NCBI GenBank assembly: GCA_000335715.1
Contig: AMYZ01000001.1
Coordinates: 343,163-407,162 of the forward strand
Source of the DNA: a beta proteobacterium L13
GTDB taxonomy: Bacteria; Pseudomonadota; Gammaproteobacteria; Burkholderiales; Chromobacteriaceae
DNA: 64,000 bases
Direction of reading: 5' to 3'
Positions 44,770 to 54,078 of the stretch are shown here, piece after piece (the stretch's first letter is position 1; every line of letters starts with the position of its first letter). The notes below the pieces were generated by a model that made no database searches, was not told the DNA's origin, and was given only the letters and a program-made list of their open reading frames with translations. A program made the position numbers and the translations under genes.

Positions 44770-47415
44770 ATGACCGACCCCGACCGTCGCCCCGACCCCG
44801 ACGCCCTGCTAGCCAGCCTGCCACGCCCGCGTGGCCGGCTGAAGCTGTTTTTCGGCGCCGCCCCCGGCGTGGGCAAAACCTACGCCATGCTGGCCGAGGC
44901 ACAGGAAAAACGCGCCCAGGGCCTGGACGTGCTGGTGGGCTGGGTAGATACCCACGGCCGCGCCGATACCGAAGCCATGCTGCACGGCCTGGCCGTGCTG
45001 CCGCGCCGCCAGCTGGACCACCGCAGCAAGGCGGTGGCAGCGCTGGATATCGACACCATCCTGGCGCGCCGCCCTGCGCTGGTGGTGGTGGACGAGCTGC
45101 CGCACAGCAACGCTGCCGGCAGCCGCCACCCCAAACGCTGGCAGGACGTTGAAGAGCTGCTGGCCAGCGGCATCGACGTGTACAGCGCCATGAACGTGCA
45201 GCACCTGTACAGCCTGCGCGACATCGTCAGCCGCGTGACCGGCGTGGAAGTAGCCGAAACGGTGCCCGACCACGTGTTCGACCAAGCCGACGAAGTGCGG
45301 CTGGTGGACCTGCCGCCGGACGATCTGCTGCAAAGGTTGGCCGCAGGCAAGGTCTACCTGCCCGAGGTGGCCGAGCGCGCGGCGGCCAACTTCTTCCGCA
45401 AAGGCAACCTGATCGCGCTGCGCGAGCTGGCGCTGCGGCGCATGGCCGACCGTGTCGATGGCCAGGTCAAGGCGCAGCGCGCTACGCAACAGGCGGCGCC
45501 GGTGTGGGCCACCCGCCACGGCTTGCTGCTGCTGGTGGATGGCCACTTTGGCGCCGACAGCGTACGCCAGAGCCAGCGCCTGGCGCGGCAGCTAGGCGCC
45601 GCCTGGCACGCAGTGTGGGTGGACGATGGCCGCAGCAGCGCGGCATCCCGCGCCGCCGCCCTGGCCGCCTTGCAGCAGGCCGCCGAGCAGGGCGCTACCA
45701 CGCTGGTGCTGAGTGGCAGCTCGTCGGCGCGCCTGCTGGCAGACTACGCCCGCCGCCATAATCTGTCGCTGCTGGCCATGCCGGCGCCGCTGGCCGGGCG
45801 CCGCTTGCAGCAAGCCTTGCAGCAGCACGCCGCCGACCTCGACCTGCTATTGCTGTCGTGCCCTGCGCCGGCCACCGGCGCGCGATCCTGGCTACGTTGG
45901 CCGCAGTGGCAGCTAAGCCGCCGCGGCTGGCTGGCCGCCAGCCTGCTGTGCGTGGCCATCACCCTGCTGGCCAGCCCGCTGCACGGCGTGCTGGAGCCCA
46001 CCAACCTGGTGATGTTCTACCTACTGGGCGTGTTGTGGGTGGCGGTGCGCTACGGGCGCGGCCCGGCGGCGCTCAGCGCGGTGCTGTCGGTGGCGCTGTT
46101 CGACTTTTTCTTCGTGCAGCCGCATTTCTCGTTTGCGGTGTCCGACGTGCAATACCTGATTACCTTTGCCGTGATGCTGATCGTTGGCCTGGTGGCCGGT
46201 CAGCTGGTGGCCAGCCAGCGCCACAGCGCCGCGCAGGCGCGCCAGCGCGAGGCGCACACCCGCACCCTGTACGAGATGGCGCGTGAGCTGGGCGTGGCGC
46301 TGCTGCCAGAGCAGGTGGGCGAGATCAGCCAGCGCTTTTTGCACGCCAGCCTGGGCGCCAATATCCGGCTGTGGTTACCACCGGACGACGAGGACGGCGC
46401 GCTGCTGCCACAGGCTGGCGACGCGCTGGACGAAGACGCCGCCATCGTGCGCTGGTGCTACGACCACGCCGCGCCGGCCGGGGTGGCTACACACACGCTG
46501 CCACACGCGCCGTGCCTGTACCTGCCGCTCAAAGCGCCGATGCGCACCCGTGGCGTGCTGGTGCTGCGCGTGGCCGAACCCGCCACGCTGGCCGAACCCG
46601 ACAACCGCCGCCTGGCCGAGGCGGTAGCGGCGCTGGCGGCGCAAACGCTGGAACGGCTGCATTACATTGCCGTGGCGCAGCAGACGCTGGTGGCCATGGA
46701 ATCGGAACGGCTGCGCCATTCGCTGCTGGCCGCACTGTCGCACGACCTGCGCACGCCGCTGACTGCGCTGACCGGCCAGGCCGAAACCCTGCAGCGCCAG
46801 CTCACGCGCGAGGCGTCGCCGCACGCGGCGCAGGCCGCCACGCTGCAAACGCAAAGCCAGCGCATCTCGCGGCTGGTGACCAACCTGCTGGAAATGGCCC
46901 GCTTGCAGGCCGGCGGGGTGACGCTGCGCCGCGACTGGCTGCCGCCGCAGGAGCTGTTCGGCAGCGCCATCGCCGCGCTGGGTGGCGCCACCACCAGCCA
47001 CCGCTTGCAGGTGGACGCCCCGCTGAGCTGCCCCATGCTGTACGCCGACCCCATCCTGCTGGAGCGGCTGCTGGTCAACCTGCTGGAAAATGCGCTCAAA
47101 TACAGCCCCGCCGGCAGCACCATCACGCTCGCGGCCAGTGCCAGCGCGCAGCACATCCTGCTGAGCGTGGCCGACCAGGGCCAAGGCCTGCCACCGGGCG
47201 ACCCCGACGCGCTGTTTACCGCCTTTACCCGCGGCGAGCGCGAGTCGGCCATCAGCGGCGTGGGCCTGGGGCTGGCCATCTGCCGCACCATTGCCGACGT
47301 GCACGGCGGGCGCATCGCTGCGGCCAACCTGCCGGCCGGCGGTGCCTGCTTTACCCTTAGCCTGCCGCTGGCGCCGCAGCCGGCGCTGGATTTCGAACCG
47401 GAGAACCTGCAGTGA
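44770..47415 (+). CDS. kdpD: Osmosensitive K+ channel histidine kinase
   Basis: 881 residues (E. coli 894). N-terminal KdpD domain with Walker-type GAAPGVGKTYAMLAEAQEKR, VVVDELPHSNAAGSRHPKRW and LVDLPPDDLLQRLAAGKVYL; USP-like region; four clustered membrane helices around 390-490; GAF region; then HisKA with SHDLRTPLTAL and HATPase_c with LVNLLENALKYSP, DQGQGL and GVGLGLAICRTIA. Senses low K+ or ionic stress and phosphorylates KdpE. It has two or three in-frame repeat cores. Confidence 0.96.
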   Translation: MTDPDRRPDPDALLASLPRPRGRLKLFFGAAPGVGKTYAMLAEAQEKRAQGLDVLVGWVDTHGRADTEAMLHGLAVLPRRQLDHRSKAVAALDIDTILARRPALVVVDELPHSNAAGSRHPKRWQDVEELLASGIDVYSAMNVQHLYSLRDIVSRVTGVEVAETVPDHVFDQADEVRLVDLPPDDLLQRLAAGKVYLPEVAERAAANFFRKGNLIALRELALRRMADRVDGQVKAQRATQQAAPVWATRHGLLLLVDGHFGADSVRQSQRLARQLGAAWHAVWVDDGRSSAASRAAALAALQQAAEQGATTLVLSGSSSARLLADYARRHNLSLLAMPAPLAGRRLQQALQQHAADLDLLLLSCPAPATGARSWLRWPQWQLSRRGWLAASLLCVAITLLASPLHGVLEPTNLVMFYLLGVLWVAVRYGRGPAALSAVLSVALFDFFFVQPHFSFAVSDVQYLITFAVMLIVGLVAGQLVASQRHSAAQARQREAHTRTLYEMARELGVALLPEQVGEISQRFLHASLGANIRLWLPPDDEDGALLPQAGDALDEDAAIVRWCYDHAAPAGVATHTLPHAPCLYLPLKAPMRTRGVLVLRVAEPATLAEPDNRRLAEAVAALAAQTLERLHYIAVAQQTLVAMESERLRHSLLAALSHDLRTPLTALTGQAETLQRQLTREASPHAAQAATLQTQSQRISRLVTNLLEMARLQAGGVTLRRDWLPPQELFGSAIAALGGATTSHRLQVDAPLSCPMLYADPILLERLLVNLLENALKYSPAGSTITLAASASAQHILLSVADQGQGLPPGDPDALFTAFTRGERESAISGVGLGLAICRTIADVHGGRIAAANLPAGGACFTLSLPLAPQPALDFEPENLQ

Positions 47416-48104
47416 ACAACGTTGCCAGCATTCTGGTCATCGAGGACGAGGCGGTCATCCGCCGCTTTGTCAAAGCCGCGCTGGAAGAAGACGGCCATCG
47501 CGTGTACGAGGCCGACAGCGTGGCGCGCGGCCTGATCGAGGCCGGCACCCGCAAACCCGACCTGGTAGTACTGGACCTGGGCCTGCCCGACGGCGACGGC
47601 GTGGCGCTGCTGCTGGACCTGCGCAGCTGGAGCAGCGTGCCGGTGATCGTACTGTCGGCCCGGGTGGACGAGGGCGACAAGATCGCCGCGCTGGACGCCG
47701 GCGCCGACGACTACCTCACCAAGCCGTTCGGCACCGGCGAGCTGCAAGCCCGCGTGCGCGCCCAGCTGCGCCGCCGTGGCAGCAGCGCCGCCAGCGAAAG
47801 CGACAAAGTCACGCTGGGCGACGTGGTGGTGGACCTGGGCCTGCGCAGCGTCAGCCGGGGCGGCGAGCCGCTACACCTGACGCAGCTGGAATACCGGCTG
47901 CTGGTGGCGCTGATCGCCCAGCGCGGCAAAGTGCTGACCCACCGCCAGCTGCTGAAAGAGGTGTGGGGCCCGGCGCATATCGAGCACAACCACTACCTGC
48001 GCATCTACATGGCCCACCTGCGCCAGAAGCTGGAGCAAGACCCGGCCCAGCCGCGCTACCTGCTTACCGAAACCGGCGTCGGCTACCGGCTGGCAGCCGG
48101 CTAA
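47412..48104 (+). CDS. kdpE: KDP operon response regulator
   Basis: 230 residues with a GTG start overlapping the kdpD stop. Receiver domain: ILVIEDEAVIRRF, phospho-acceptor Asp in LVVLDLGLPDGDG, Lys in LTKPFGTGEL. OmpR-type winged helix: LTQLEYRLLVALIAQRGKVL, RIYMAHLRQKLEQDP and ETGVGYRLAAG. Activates kdpFABC. Confidence 0.97.
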   Translation: MNNVASILVIEDEAVIRRFVKAALEEDGHRVYEADSVARGLIEAGTRKPDLVVLDLGLPDGDGVALLLDLRSWSSVPVIVLSARVDEGDKIAALDAGADDYLTKPFGTGELQARVRAQLRRRGSSAASESDKVTLGDVVVDLGLRSVSRGGEPLHLTQLEYRLLVALIAQRGKVLTHRQLLKEVWGPAHIEHNHYLRIYMAHLRQKLEQDPAQPRYLLTETGVGYRLAAG

Positions 48105-48107
48105 CCG

Positions 48108-48443
48108 CTACACGAACAACGCCGCCGTCACCGCGCCGAAGGCCAGCAGGATGGCCAGCATGTAGGCGCGGAAGGTGGTGTGGTAGTAGTGGCCGGCCTG
48201 CTGTAGCGGGTAGCGGTTGTTCAGCAGGCGGAACAGTACCCACAGCATCATGGCGATGGCGACGATCAACCCCACCGCTACCACCATGTCCGCCTTGGTG
48301 GTGACGGCGATTTCGCCGTCGTCCTGTATTGCCCACTGGCCCAGGAAGTTCAGCATGAAGCCGAGGATGATGCCCAGCGAGGTCACCATGGGCTGGCGGA
48401 AATCCTTCATGTCGTGGTTCATGTCCGGGTCGGGCTGGCTCAT
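48108..48443 (-). CDS. Small membrane protein of unknown function
   Basis: 111 residues, three predicted helices: VTSLGIILGFMLNFLGQWAI, MVVAVGLIVAIAMMLWVLFR and AYMLAILLAFGAVTAALFV. N-terminus MSQPDPDMNHDMKDFRQPM is hydrophilic. I do not recognise a family beyond 'uncharacterised membrane protein'. It is 64 bp after the last deiminase paralogue on the same strand and convergent with kdpE, ending 3 bp from it. Confidence 0.75.
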   Translation of the reverse strand: MSQPDPDMNHDMKDFRQPMVTSLGIILGFMLNFLGQWAIQDDGEIAVTTKADMVVAVGLIVAIAMMLWVLFRLLNNRYPLQQAGHYYHTTFRAYMLAILLAFGAVTAALFV

Positions 48444-48507
48444 GCTGTACTCCGCAAAAGCCCGGCAAGGTGCCGGGCGGGGTGGGGGAAAGGTTGGCCG
48501 CAGATGT

Positions 48508-49593
48508 TCAGGCCGGCTGTTGCTGTGTGGTGCAATGGATGCCGCCACCGCCGCCGGCAATGGCATCGATATCCAGCATGATGATGTCGCGGCCGGGGAA
48601 CTGCTCGCGCAGTATGGCCTGGCAGTTGCGATCGGCGCGGCTGTCACCGAACTGCGGCGCGATAACGGCGCCGTTGCACACGTAAAAGTTGATGTAGCCG
48701 GCGGCAAACTCGTCGTTACGGTAGCGCGGGCGGATATCGGTGGGGGCGTTCAGTACCATCACCTTCAGTTTGCGCCCGCGGGCATCGGTGGCGTTTCTCA
48801 GGATATCCAGATGGCGGCGGGTCACGGCGTGGTCGTAGGAATCCGGGTCGGTATCCAGGCCGGTCACGACCACGCCCGGCTGGGTGAAGCGGGCGTAGAA
48901 GTCGGTGTGGCCATCGGTGATGTCGCGCCCGGCAATGCCCGGTAGCCAGATGATTTTCTGCAGGCCCAGCAGGCGTTTGAGCTCGGCTTCGCAGGCGGCT
49001 TTGCTGACGCCGGGGTTGCGGTTGGCGTTGAGTACGCAGCTTTCGGTGATGATGGCGGTGCCCTGGCCGTCTACCTCGATGCCGCCGCCTTCCAGTACCA
49101 GTTTGGTCTGTAAGCGGGCTACGTTGCTGTGAGCGCAGACAAATGCCGCCGCCTGGGCATCTGCCTCGTGTTCTTGCTTGTTGCCCCAGCCGTTGAAGTT
49201 GAAGTCCACCCCGGCAAGCTGGCCGCTGGCGTTTTTCACAAACACCGGCCCGGTGTCGCGCATCCACAGGTCGTCGATGTCCTGCACGATCAGCTGCACC
49301 TTGTTGCCGCACAGGCGGCTGGCCGTCTCGTAGTCTTCTTCACGCACCAGCATGTTGACCGGCTCGTGTGCCACGATGGCGCGGGCAATGCGGCCCAGTG
49401 CTTCCTGTGCGCCACGCTGCAGGGTGGCGCCCCAGACTGCTTCGCCGGGGCCAAAGGCCATCCAGGTGGCGCTGTGGCGTTCGCCTTCGTCCGGCATATG
49501 CCAGCTGCTGGCGGCGGCATGGGTGGGCAGCGCCAGGCTGCTGCCCAGCAAGGCCAGGCCGGAGGAGGCGATAAAGTGTCTGCGTGTAAACAT
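48508..49593 (-). CDS. Exported agmatine/peptidyl-arginine deiminase family protein, copy 1
   Basis: 361 residues. Twin-arginine-type signal FTRRHFIASSGLALLGSSLA with AxA-like cleavage (THAAA). Mature part is a PAD_porph (PF04371) guanidine-modifying enzyme: DLWMRDTGPVFVKN, DFNFNGWGNKQEHE, VLEGGGIEVDGQGTAIITES, ITDGHTDFYARF (catalytic His-x-Asp) and GGGGIHCTTQQQPA with the nucleophile Cys. The active site looks complete, so it should release ammonia from a guanidino substrate, but in the periplasm or outside the cell. Third of three tandem paralogues downstream of aguA-aguB-potF. Confidence 0.9.
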   Translation of the reverse strand: MFTRRHFIASSGLALLGSSLALPTHAAASSWHMPDEGERHSATWMAFGPGEAVWGATLQRGAQEALGRIARAIVAHEPVNMLVREEDYETASRLCGNKVQLIVQDIDDLWMRDTGPVFVKNASGQLAGVDFNFNGWGNKQEHEADAQAAAFVCAHSNVARLQTKLVLEGGGIEVDGQGTAIITESCVLNANRNPGVSKAACEAELKRLLGLQKIIWLPGIAGRDITDGHTDFYARFTQPGVVVTGLDTDPDSYDHAVTRRHLDILRNATDARGRKLKVMVLNAPTDIRPRYRNDEFAAGYINFYVCNGAVIAPQFGDSRADRNCQAILREQFPGRDIIMLDIDAIAGGGGGIHCTTQQQPA

Positions 49594-49684
49594 GATGTAC
49601 CTTTCGGGCTGCGGCCAGGGTTGGCCGCAGGGTTGTTCTTACCATAGGCGGCAGCGGGGATTTAACCAAACCGTATGGAATAGC

Positions 49685-50791
49685 TCAGGCCGGCTGTTGT
49701 TGGGTAACACAGTGAATACCGCCGCCGCCAGCGGCGATGGCGTCGATATCCAGCTGCACCACGTCGCGGTCCGGGAAGGCGTCGCGCAGTGCGTCGCGGC
49801 AGTAGCGATCGGCGCGGGTATCGCCAAACTGCGGTGCGATCACCGCGTGATTGCACACGTAGAAATTGACGTAGCCGGCAGCAAAGTCGGCGTTGCGGTA
49901 GCGCGGCCGCGTGCTGCGCGCGCCGGGGAGGACGATCAGCTGCAGCTTGCGGCCACGGGCGTCGCTGGCGGTTTTCAGGATAGCGAGGTGGCGGCGGGTG
50001 ACGGCGTAGTCGAACGAGGCCGGGTCGGTGTCGCTGTGCACCACCACCACGCCGGGGCCGGCAAAACGGGCGTAAAAGTCGGTATGGCCGTCGGTAATGT
50101 CACGGCCGGCAATGCCCGGCAGCCAGATGATCTTTTGCAGACCCAGCAGGCGCTTCAGTTCGGTTTCGCAGGCCGCTTTGCTGACGCCGGGGTTACGGTT
50201 GCGGTTCAGCACGCAGCTTTCGGTGATGATCGCGGTGCCTTCACCGTCTACTTCGATACCGCCACCTTCCAGCACCAGCCGTGTGTGCAACAGCGGGGTG
50301 CGGGTATGGCTGGCCACCCTGGCTGCCACCTTGGCGTCGTTGGCGTGGGTTTGCTTGTTGCCCCAGCCGTTGAAGTTGAAGTCGATGGCGGCGCGCTGGC
50401 CTTGGGCGTCTTCCACGAATACCGGGCCGCTGTCGCGCAGCCACAGGTCGTCCAGCGGCGCTACTACCAGGTTGGCCGCCGCGCCGCACAGGCGGTAGGC
50501 CAGGTCGTAGTCCTGCTCGCGTACCAGCATGTTGACGGTTTCGTAGCCGGCAATCGCCTCGGCGATGCGTGCCTGGCTATCGCGGGCACCCGCCAGCAGC
50601 TTGCGCCCCCAGATCGCCTCGCTGGCGGCAAAAGCCAGCCAGGTGGCGGCGTGCGGCTCGCCTTCGTCCGGCATGCGCCAGCTTGCGGGGTTGGCCGCAT
50701 GGGCGGGTTTGCTGGCCAGTAGGGCGTGGCCGCCCAGTGCGCCGGCCAGCAGGCTGGCGCTGCTATAGCCCAGAAAGTGTCGTCGGTTCAT
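49685..50791 (-). CDS. Exported agmatine/peptidyl-arginine deiminase family protein, copy 2
   Basis: 368 residues. Signal NRRHFLGYSSASLLAGALGG with a twin-arginine motif, cleavage after PAHAA. Catalytic set: DLWLRDSGPVFVED, DFNFNGWGNKQTHA, EGGGIEVDGEGTAIITESCV, ITDGHTDFYARF and GGGGIHCVTQQQPA. Highly similar to copy 1 throughout the mature chain but different in the signal region and surface loops. The 91-bp gap to copy 1 contains a DUS-like repeat and no clear terminator. Confidence 0.9.
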   Translation of the reverse strand: MNRRHFLGYSSASLLAGALGGHALLASKPAHAANPASWRMPDEGEPHAATWLAFAASEAIWGRKLLAGARDSQARIAEAIAGYETVNMLVREQDYDLAYRLCGAAANLVVAPLDDLWLRDSGPVFVEDAQGQRAAIDFNFNGWGNKQTHANDAKVAARVASHTRTPLLHTRLVLEGGGIEVDGEGTAIITESCVLNRNRNPGVSKAACETELKRLLGLQKIIWLPGIAGRDITDGHTDFYARFAGPGVVVVHSDTDPASFDYAVTRRHLAILKTASDARGRKLQLIVLPGARSTRPRYRNADFAAGYVNFYVCNHAVIAPQFGDTRADRYCRDALRDAFPDRDVVQLDIDAIAAGGGGIHCVTQQQPA

Positions 50792-50829
50792 GGTGTTTCC
50801 TTTGCGCGGCAGGCTACCGGTCTGGCGGC

Positions 50830-51987
50830 CTAGTAACGTGGTTCTTGCTGCGTGGTGCAGTGGATGCCGCCACCACCCGCGGCGATGGCGTCGATGTCCA
50901 GCTGGATGACGCTGCGCCCCGGGTAAAGCTCTTGCAGCTTGCTGCGGGCGGCGGCATCCGCGGTGGCATCGCCAAACTGCGGCATGACGACGGCACCGTT
51001 GCAGACGTAAAAATTGATGTAGCCGGCAGCAAAGTCTTTGTTGGCGGGCCGGCGGTGCGTGGCGGGTGTGTTCAGCACATGGACGGTCAGCGCTTTGCCG
51101 CTGGCGTCGGTGGCAGCCCGCAGGATGGCCAGGTGTTGTTGTGTCACTGCGTGGTCGTAGGAGGCGGGGTCGCCGTCGTAGCCGGCTACCACCACGCCGG
51201 GGCGGGTAAAGCGGGCGTAAAAGTCGGTATGGCCATCGGTGATGTCTCGCCCGGGAATGCCGGGCAGCCAGATCACCTTGCTGATACCCAGCAGGCGCTT
51301 GAGCTCGGCTTCGCAGGCGGCTTTGCTGACGCCAGGGTTGCGGTTGGCGTTGAGTACGCAGCTTTCGGTGATGATGGCGGTGCCTTTGCCGTCTACCTCG
51401 ATACCGCCGCCCTCTAGCACCAGGCTGCTGCTCAGGCGGGTGGCGCCACTCTGGCTGGCCATGAAACTGGCTACCTTTTTGTCGTTGCTATGCGTCTGCT
51501 TGTTGCCCCAGCCATTGAAGTTGAAGTCCACGGCGCCTTTTTCGCCATTGTTGCCAACGACAAAGACACCGCCGGTATCGCGCACCCACAGGTCGTCGAA
51601 TTCGGCTTCGAGCAGGGTGACGCGGGCATCGCACAGCTGGGCGGCGCGCGCTTTGTCGGCGGGGCGTACCAGCATTTTTACCGGCTCGTAGGCTACGATG
51701 GCGTTGGCAATGCGGGCCAGTGCCTGCTGGACATCGGGCAGGTCGGCTGCCCAGATGGCGCTGCTGCCGGTAAAGGCCATCCAGGTGGCGGCGTGCGGGT
51801 CGGCTTCGTCGCGCATGACCCGGGTGATGCTGCTGTTGCCGTTACCGGCCGTGCTGCCTGTGGTGGCCGGCGCGCTCGTACCGCCACCTCCGCCACCGCA
51901 GCCGGCCAGCAAGCTGCTGCCCAATGTTGCCAGGGCGATGCTGCCCATCTGTATGAACTGTCTTCTGTTATGCATGGTATGTCTCAT
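50830..51987 (-). CDS. Exported lipoprotein agmatine/peptidyl-arginine deiminase family protein, copy 3
   Basis: 385 residues. Signal NRRQFIQMGSIALATLGSSL ends in LLAGC, a lipobox, followed by a glycine run and a Ser/Thr-rich linker, so this copy is probably tethered to a membrane whereas copies 1 and 2 appear soluble. Active-site segments: DLWVRDTGGVFVVG, DFNFNGWGNKQTHS, EGGGIEVDGKGTAIITES, ITDGHTDFYARF, GGGGIHCTTQQEPRY. The start could be MRHTMHN or the second Met at 51975. It begins 42 bp after potF. Confidence 0.88.
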   Translation of the reverse strand: MRHTMHNRRQFIQMGSIALATLGSSLLAGCGGGGGGTSAPATTGSTAGNGNSSITRVMRDEADPHAATWMAFTGSSAIWAADLPDVQQALARIANAIVAYEPVKMLVRPADKARAAQLCDARVTLLEAEFDDLWVRDTGGVFVVGNNGEKGAVDFNFNGWGNKQTHSNDKKVASFMASQSGATRLSSSLVLEGGGIEVDGKGTAIITESCVLNANRNPGVSKAACEAELKRLLGISKVIWLPGIPGRDITDGHTDFYARFTRPGVVVAGYDGDPASYDHAVTQQHLAILRAATDASGKALTVHVLNTPATHRRPANKDFAAGYINFYVCNGAVVMPQFGDATADAAARSKLQELYPGRSVIQLDIDAIAAGGGGIHCTTQQEPRY

Positions 51988-52029
51988 GGGGAACGCCCCC
52001 CGGTTTGTGGCCGGGAGGGGGTGTATGGA

Positions 52030-53124
52030 TCAGCCTTTTTTGAAGCTCATCCAGGTGCGGCCTTCCAGCCGCGTGGTGTCGCTGCTTTGCACTTTTTGCA
52101 GGAACAGCGTTTTCTTGCGTTCGTCGTTCAGGTAAACGGCGGGATTGCCCACCAGCGTGCGGTCCATCAGCTTCAGCGCGCCCAGGTTGGCGTTGGCGTA
52201 GCGGGTGGCGTTGCTGATTTTGGCGATCACGTCCGGGCGCAGGATGTAGTTGATGAAGGCGTGTGCGTTGTCGGGGTGACGGGCGGTTTTGGGGATCAGC
52301 ATGCCGTCGAACCACATCAGGCTGCCCATGCTGGGGATGTCGTACACGATGCTGCGCTTGCTGCCTTGTTCGCGCACCTTTTCGGCGGCCAGGTTGATGG
52401 CGCCGGAGTAGCCGGTAAACACGCACAGCTCGCCGCTGATCAGCTCGCTGGCGTTGGGCGAGCCGACAAACAGGCTGATGTTTTTGCGTACTTTTTTCAG
52501 CATGGCCAGTGCGGCGTCAAAGTCGGCTTTCACGGGGTTGATCGGGTCGCGGCCGATGTAACGCAGCGCCAGCGGCAGCATGGCGCTGGCCGAGTCCTGT
52601 ACACCCAGGCGGCAGCCGCCTGCGGCCAACTTGCCGCTGGTGGCGGGGTCGAACAGCAGATCCATGCTGTTGGCCGGTACTTTACCCAGCAGCTTTTCCA
52701 CTTTGACCTTGTCGTAGCCCACACCGATGGTGCCCCACATATACGGCACGCCGAAGCGGTGGTCGGGGTCGGACTGGGCGATGACATTCATCAGCCGCGG
52801 GTCCAGGTGTTTCAGATTGGGCAGCTTGCTTTTGTCCAGCGGGCGGTACACGCCGGCCTGGATCTGCTTGGCCATGAAGTCGTTGCTGGGCCATACCACG
52901 TCGTAGCCGCTGTCGCCGGTAAGCAGTTTGGCTTGCAGCGTTTCGTCGCTGTCGTATACGTCCAGCCGCACCTTGATGCCGGTTTCCTTTTCAAACTGGC
53001 TGAGGGTGTCGGGGGCGAAGTAGTCGGCCCAGTTGAACAGGTACAGGATTTTCTCTTCGGCGGCGTGGCTGGTGGCGCAGGCCAGCATCAGTGCGGCAGC
53101 CAGCAGGCTGCGGCGCGGGCTCAT
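52030..53124 (-). CDS. potF: Polyamine-type periplasmic binding protein (PotF/PotD family)
   Basis: 364 residues. Signal MSPRRSLLAAALMLACATSH cut after AA; EEKILYLFNWADYFAPDTLS is the classic PotF/SpuD opening, with YDVVWPSNDFMAKQI, FGVPYMWGTIGVGYDKVKVE and FINYILRPDVIAKISNATRY. Should bind putrescine, agmatine or a related amine. No permease or ATPase follows, so it must either share a transporter elsewhere or deliver substrate to the exported deiminases. Overlaps the aguB stop by 4 bp. Confidence 0.92.
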   Translation of the reverse strand: MSPRRSLLAAALMLACATSHAAEEKILYLFNWADYFAPDTLSQFEKETGIKVRLDVYDSDETLQAKLLTGDSGYDVVWPSNDFMAKQIQAGVYRPLDKSKLPNLKHLDPRLMNVIAQSDPDHRFGVPYMWGTIGVGYDKVKVEKLLGKVPANSMDLLFDPATSGKLAAGGCRLGVQDSASAMLPLALRYIGRDPINPVKADFDAALAMLKKVRKNISLFVGSPNASELISGELCVFTGYSGAINLAAEKVREQGSKRSIVYDIPSMGSLMWFDGMLIPKTARHPDNAHAFINYILRPDVIAKISNATRYANANLGALKLMDRTLVGNPAVYLNDERKKTLFLQKVQSSDTTRLEGRTWMSFKKG

Positions 53125-54044
53125 GCGCGGGCTCCCTGGTAGCAGGATGCTGCGCCGTCGCTGGTGAGCAGCGTGCGGTACATCTCGGGGCGGCGGTCGC
53201 GGAAGAAGCCCCAGCTCTGGCGCTCGGCGCGGATGGCGTCCAGGTCGAAGCTGTGCAGCAGGATGGCTTCTTCGCTGCGGCCGGCTTCCTGTACCTTGCG
53301 GCCGGTGTGGTCGGCGATAAAGCTGCTGCCGTAGAAGGTGGCGGTCAGCCCCTGCTGGCGCGGGTTGCCGTTGCCGATGCCGGTTTCGCTGCCGATACGG
53401 TTGGCCGCAATTACCGGCACCATGTTGGCCGCGGCGTGGCCCTGCATGGTGCGCTGCCAGTGGCCGGACGAGTCGTAGTCGGCGCTGAACGGCTCGCTGC
53501 CGATGATGGTGGGGAAGCACAGTACTTCGGCGCCCATCAGCGCCAGGCTACGCGCGGTTTCCGGGTACCACTGGTCCCAGCAGATGCCGATGCCGATCTT
53601 GCCGACACGGGTGTCCCACACCTTGAAGCCGGTGTCGCCGGGGGTGAAGTAGAACTTTTCGGTGTAGCCCGGCCCGTCCGGAATGTGCGTCTTGCGGTAC
53701 ACGCCCAGTACGCGGCCGTCGCTGTCGGTCACGGCAATGCTGTTGTAGGCGGCGTTGCCGGCGCGCTCGAAAAAGCCGATGGGGATGACTACACCCAGCT
53801 CGCCGGCCAGGCGGGCAAAGCGGGCAATGCCGGGGTGGCCTTCAAATGGCTGCGCCAGCTGCAGGTGGTCCACGTGCTGGTCGATGCAGAAGTAGGGCAG
53901 CATGAACAGCTCGGGGCACAGCACCAGCTGCGCACCGGCGGCGGCGGCCTGGCGGATCAGCCGTTCGGCACGGTCCATATTGTCTTCTGCGTGCCAGCTG
54001 CCGGAGGCCATCTGGACGGCGGCTACAGTAAGGTTTCGGCGCAT
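53121..54044 (-). CDS. aguB: N-carbamoylputrescine amidohydrolase
   Basis: 307 residues, nitrilase superfamily. Catalytic Glu in LCPELFMLPYF, Lys in YRKTHIPDGPGY and Cys in IGIGICWDQWYPETARSLAL. VTVAAVQMASGSWHAEDNMD-like start and ANMVPVIAANRIGSE are typical of AguB. Converts N-carbamoylputrescine, the AguA product, to putrescine, CO2 and ammonia. 34 bp after aguA. Confidence 0.95.
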   Translation of the reverse strand: MRRNLTVAAVQMASGSWHAEDNMDRAERLIRQAAAAGAQLVLCPELFMLPYFCIDQHVDHLQLAQPFEGHPGIARFARLAGELGVVIPIGFFERAGNAAYNSIAVTDSDGRVLGVYRKTHIPDGPGYTEKFYFTPGDTGFKVWDTRVGKIGIGICWDQWYPETARSLALMGAEVLCFPTIIGSEPFSADYDSSGHWQRTMQGHAAANMVPVIAANRIGSETGIGNGNPRQQGLTATFYGSSFIADHTGRKVQEAGRSEEAILLHSFDLDAIRAERQSWGFFRDRRPEMYRTLLTSDGAASCYQGARA

Positions 54045-54078
54045 GGGGTTCTCCTTGGTGTGTTGTGTGCGGCCAGGC

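Noticed and set aside
49594..49684. Terminator between deiminase copies 2 and 1
   Set aside because: The gap has a single repeat core and no convincing stem with a T run; one operon remains the simpler reading.
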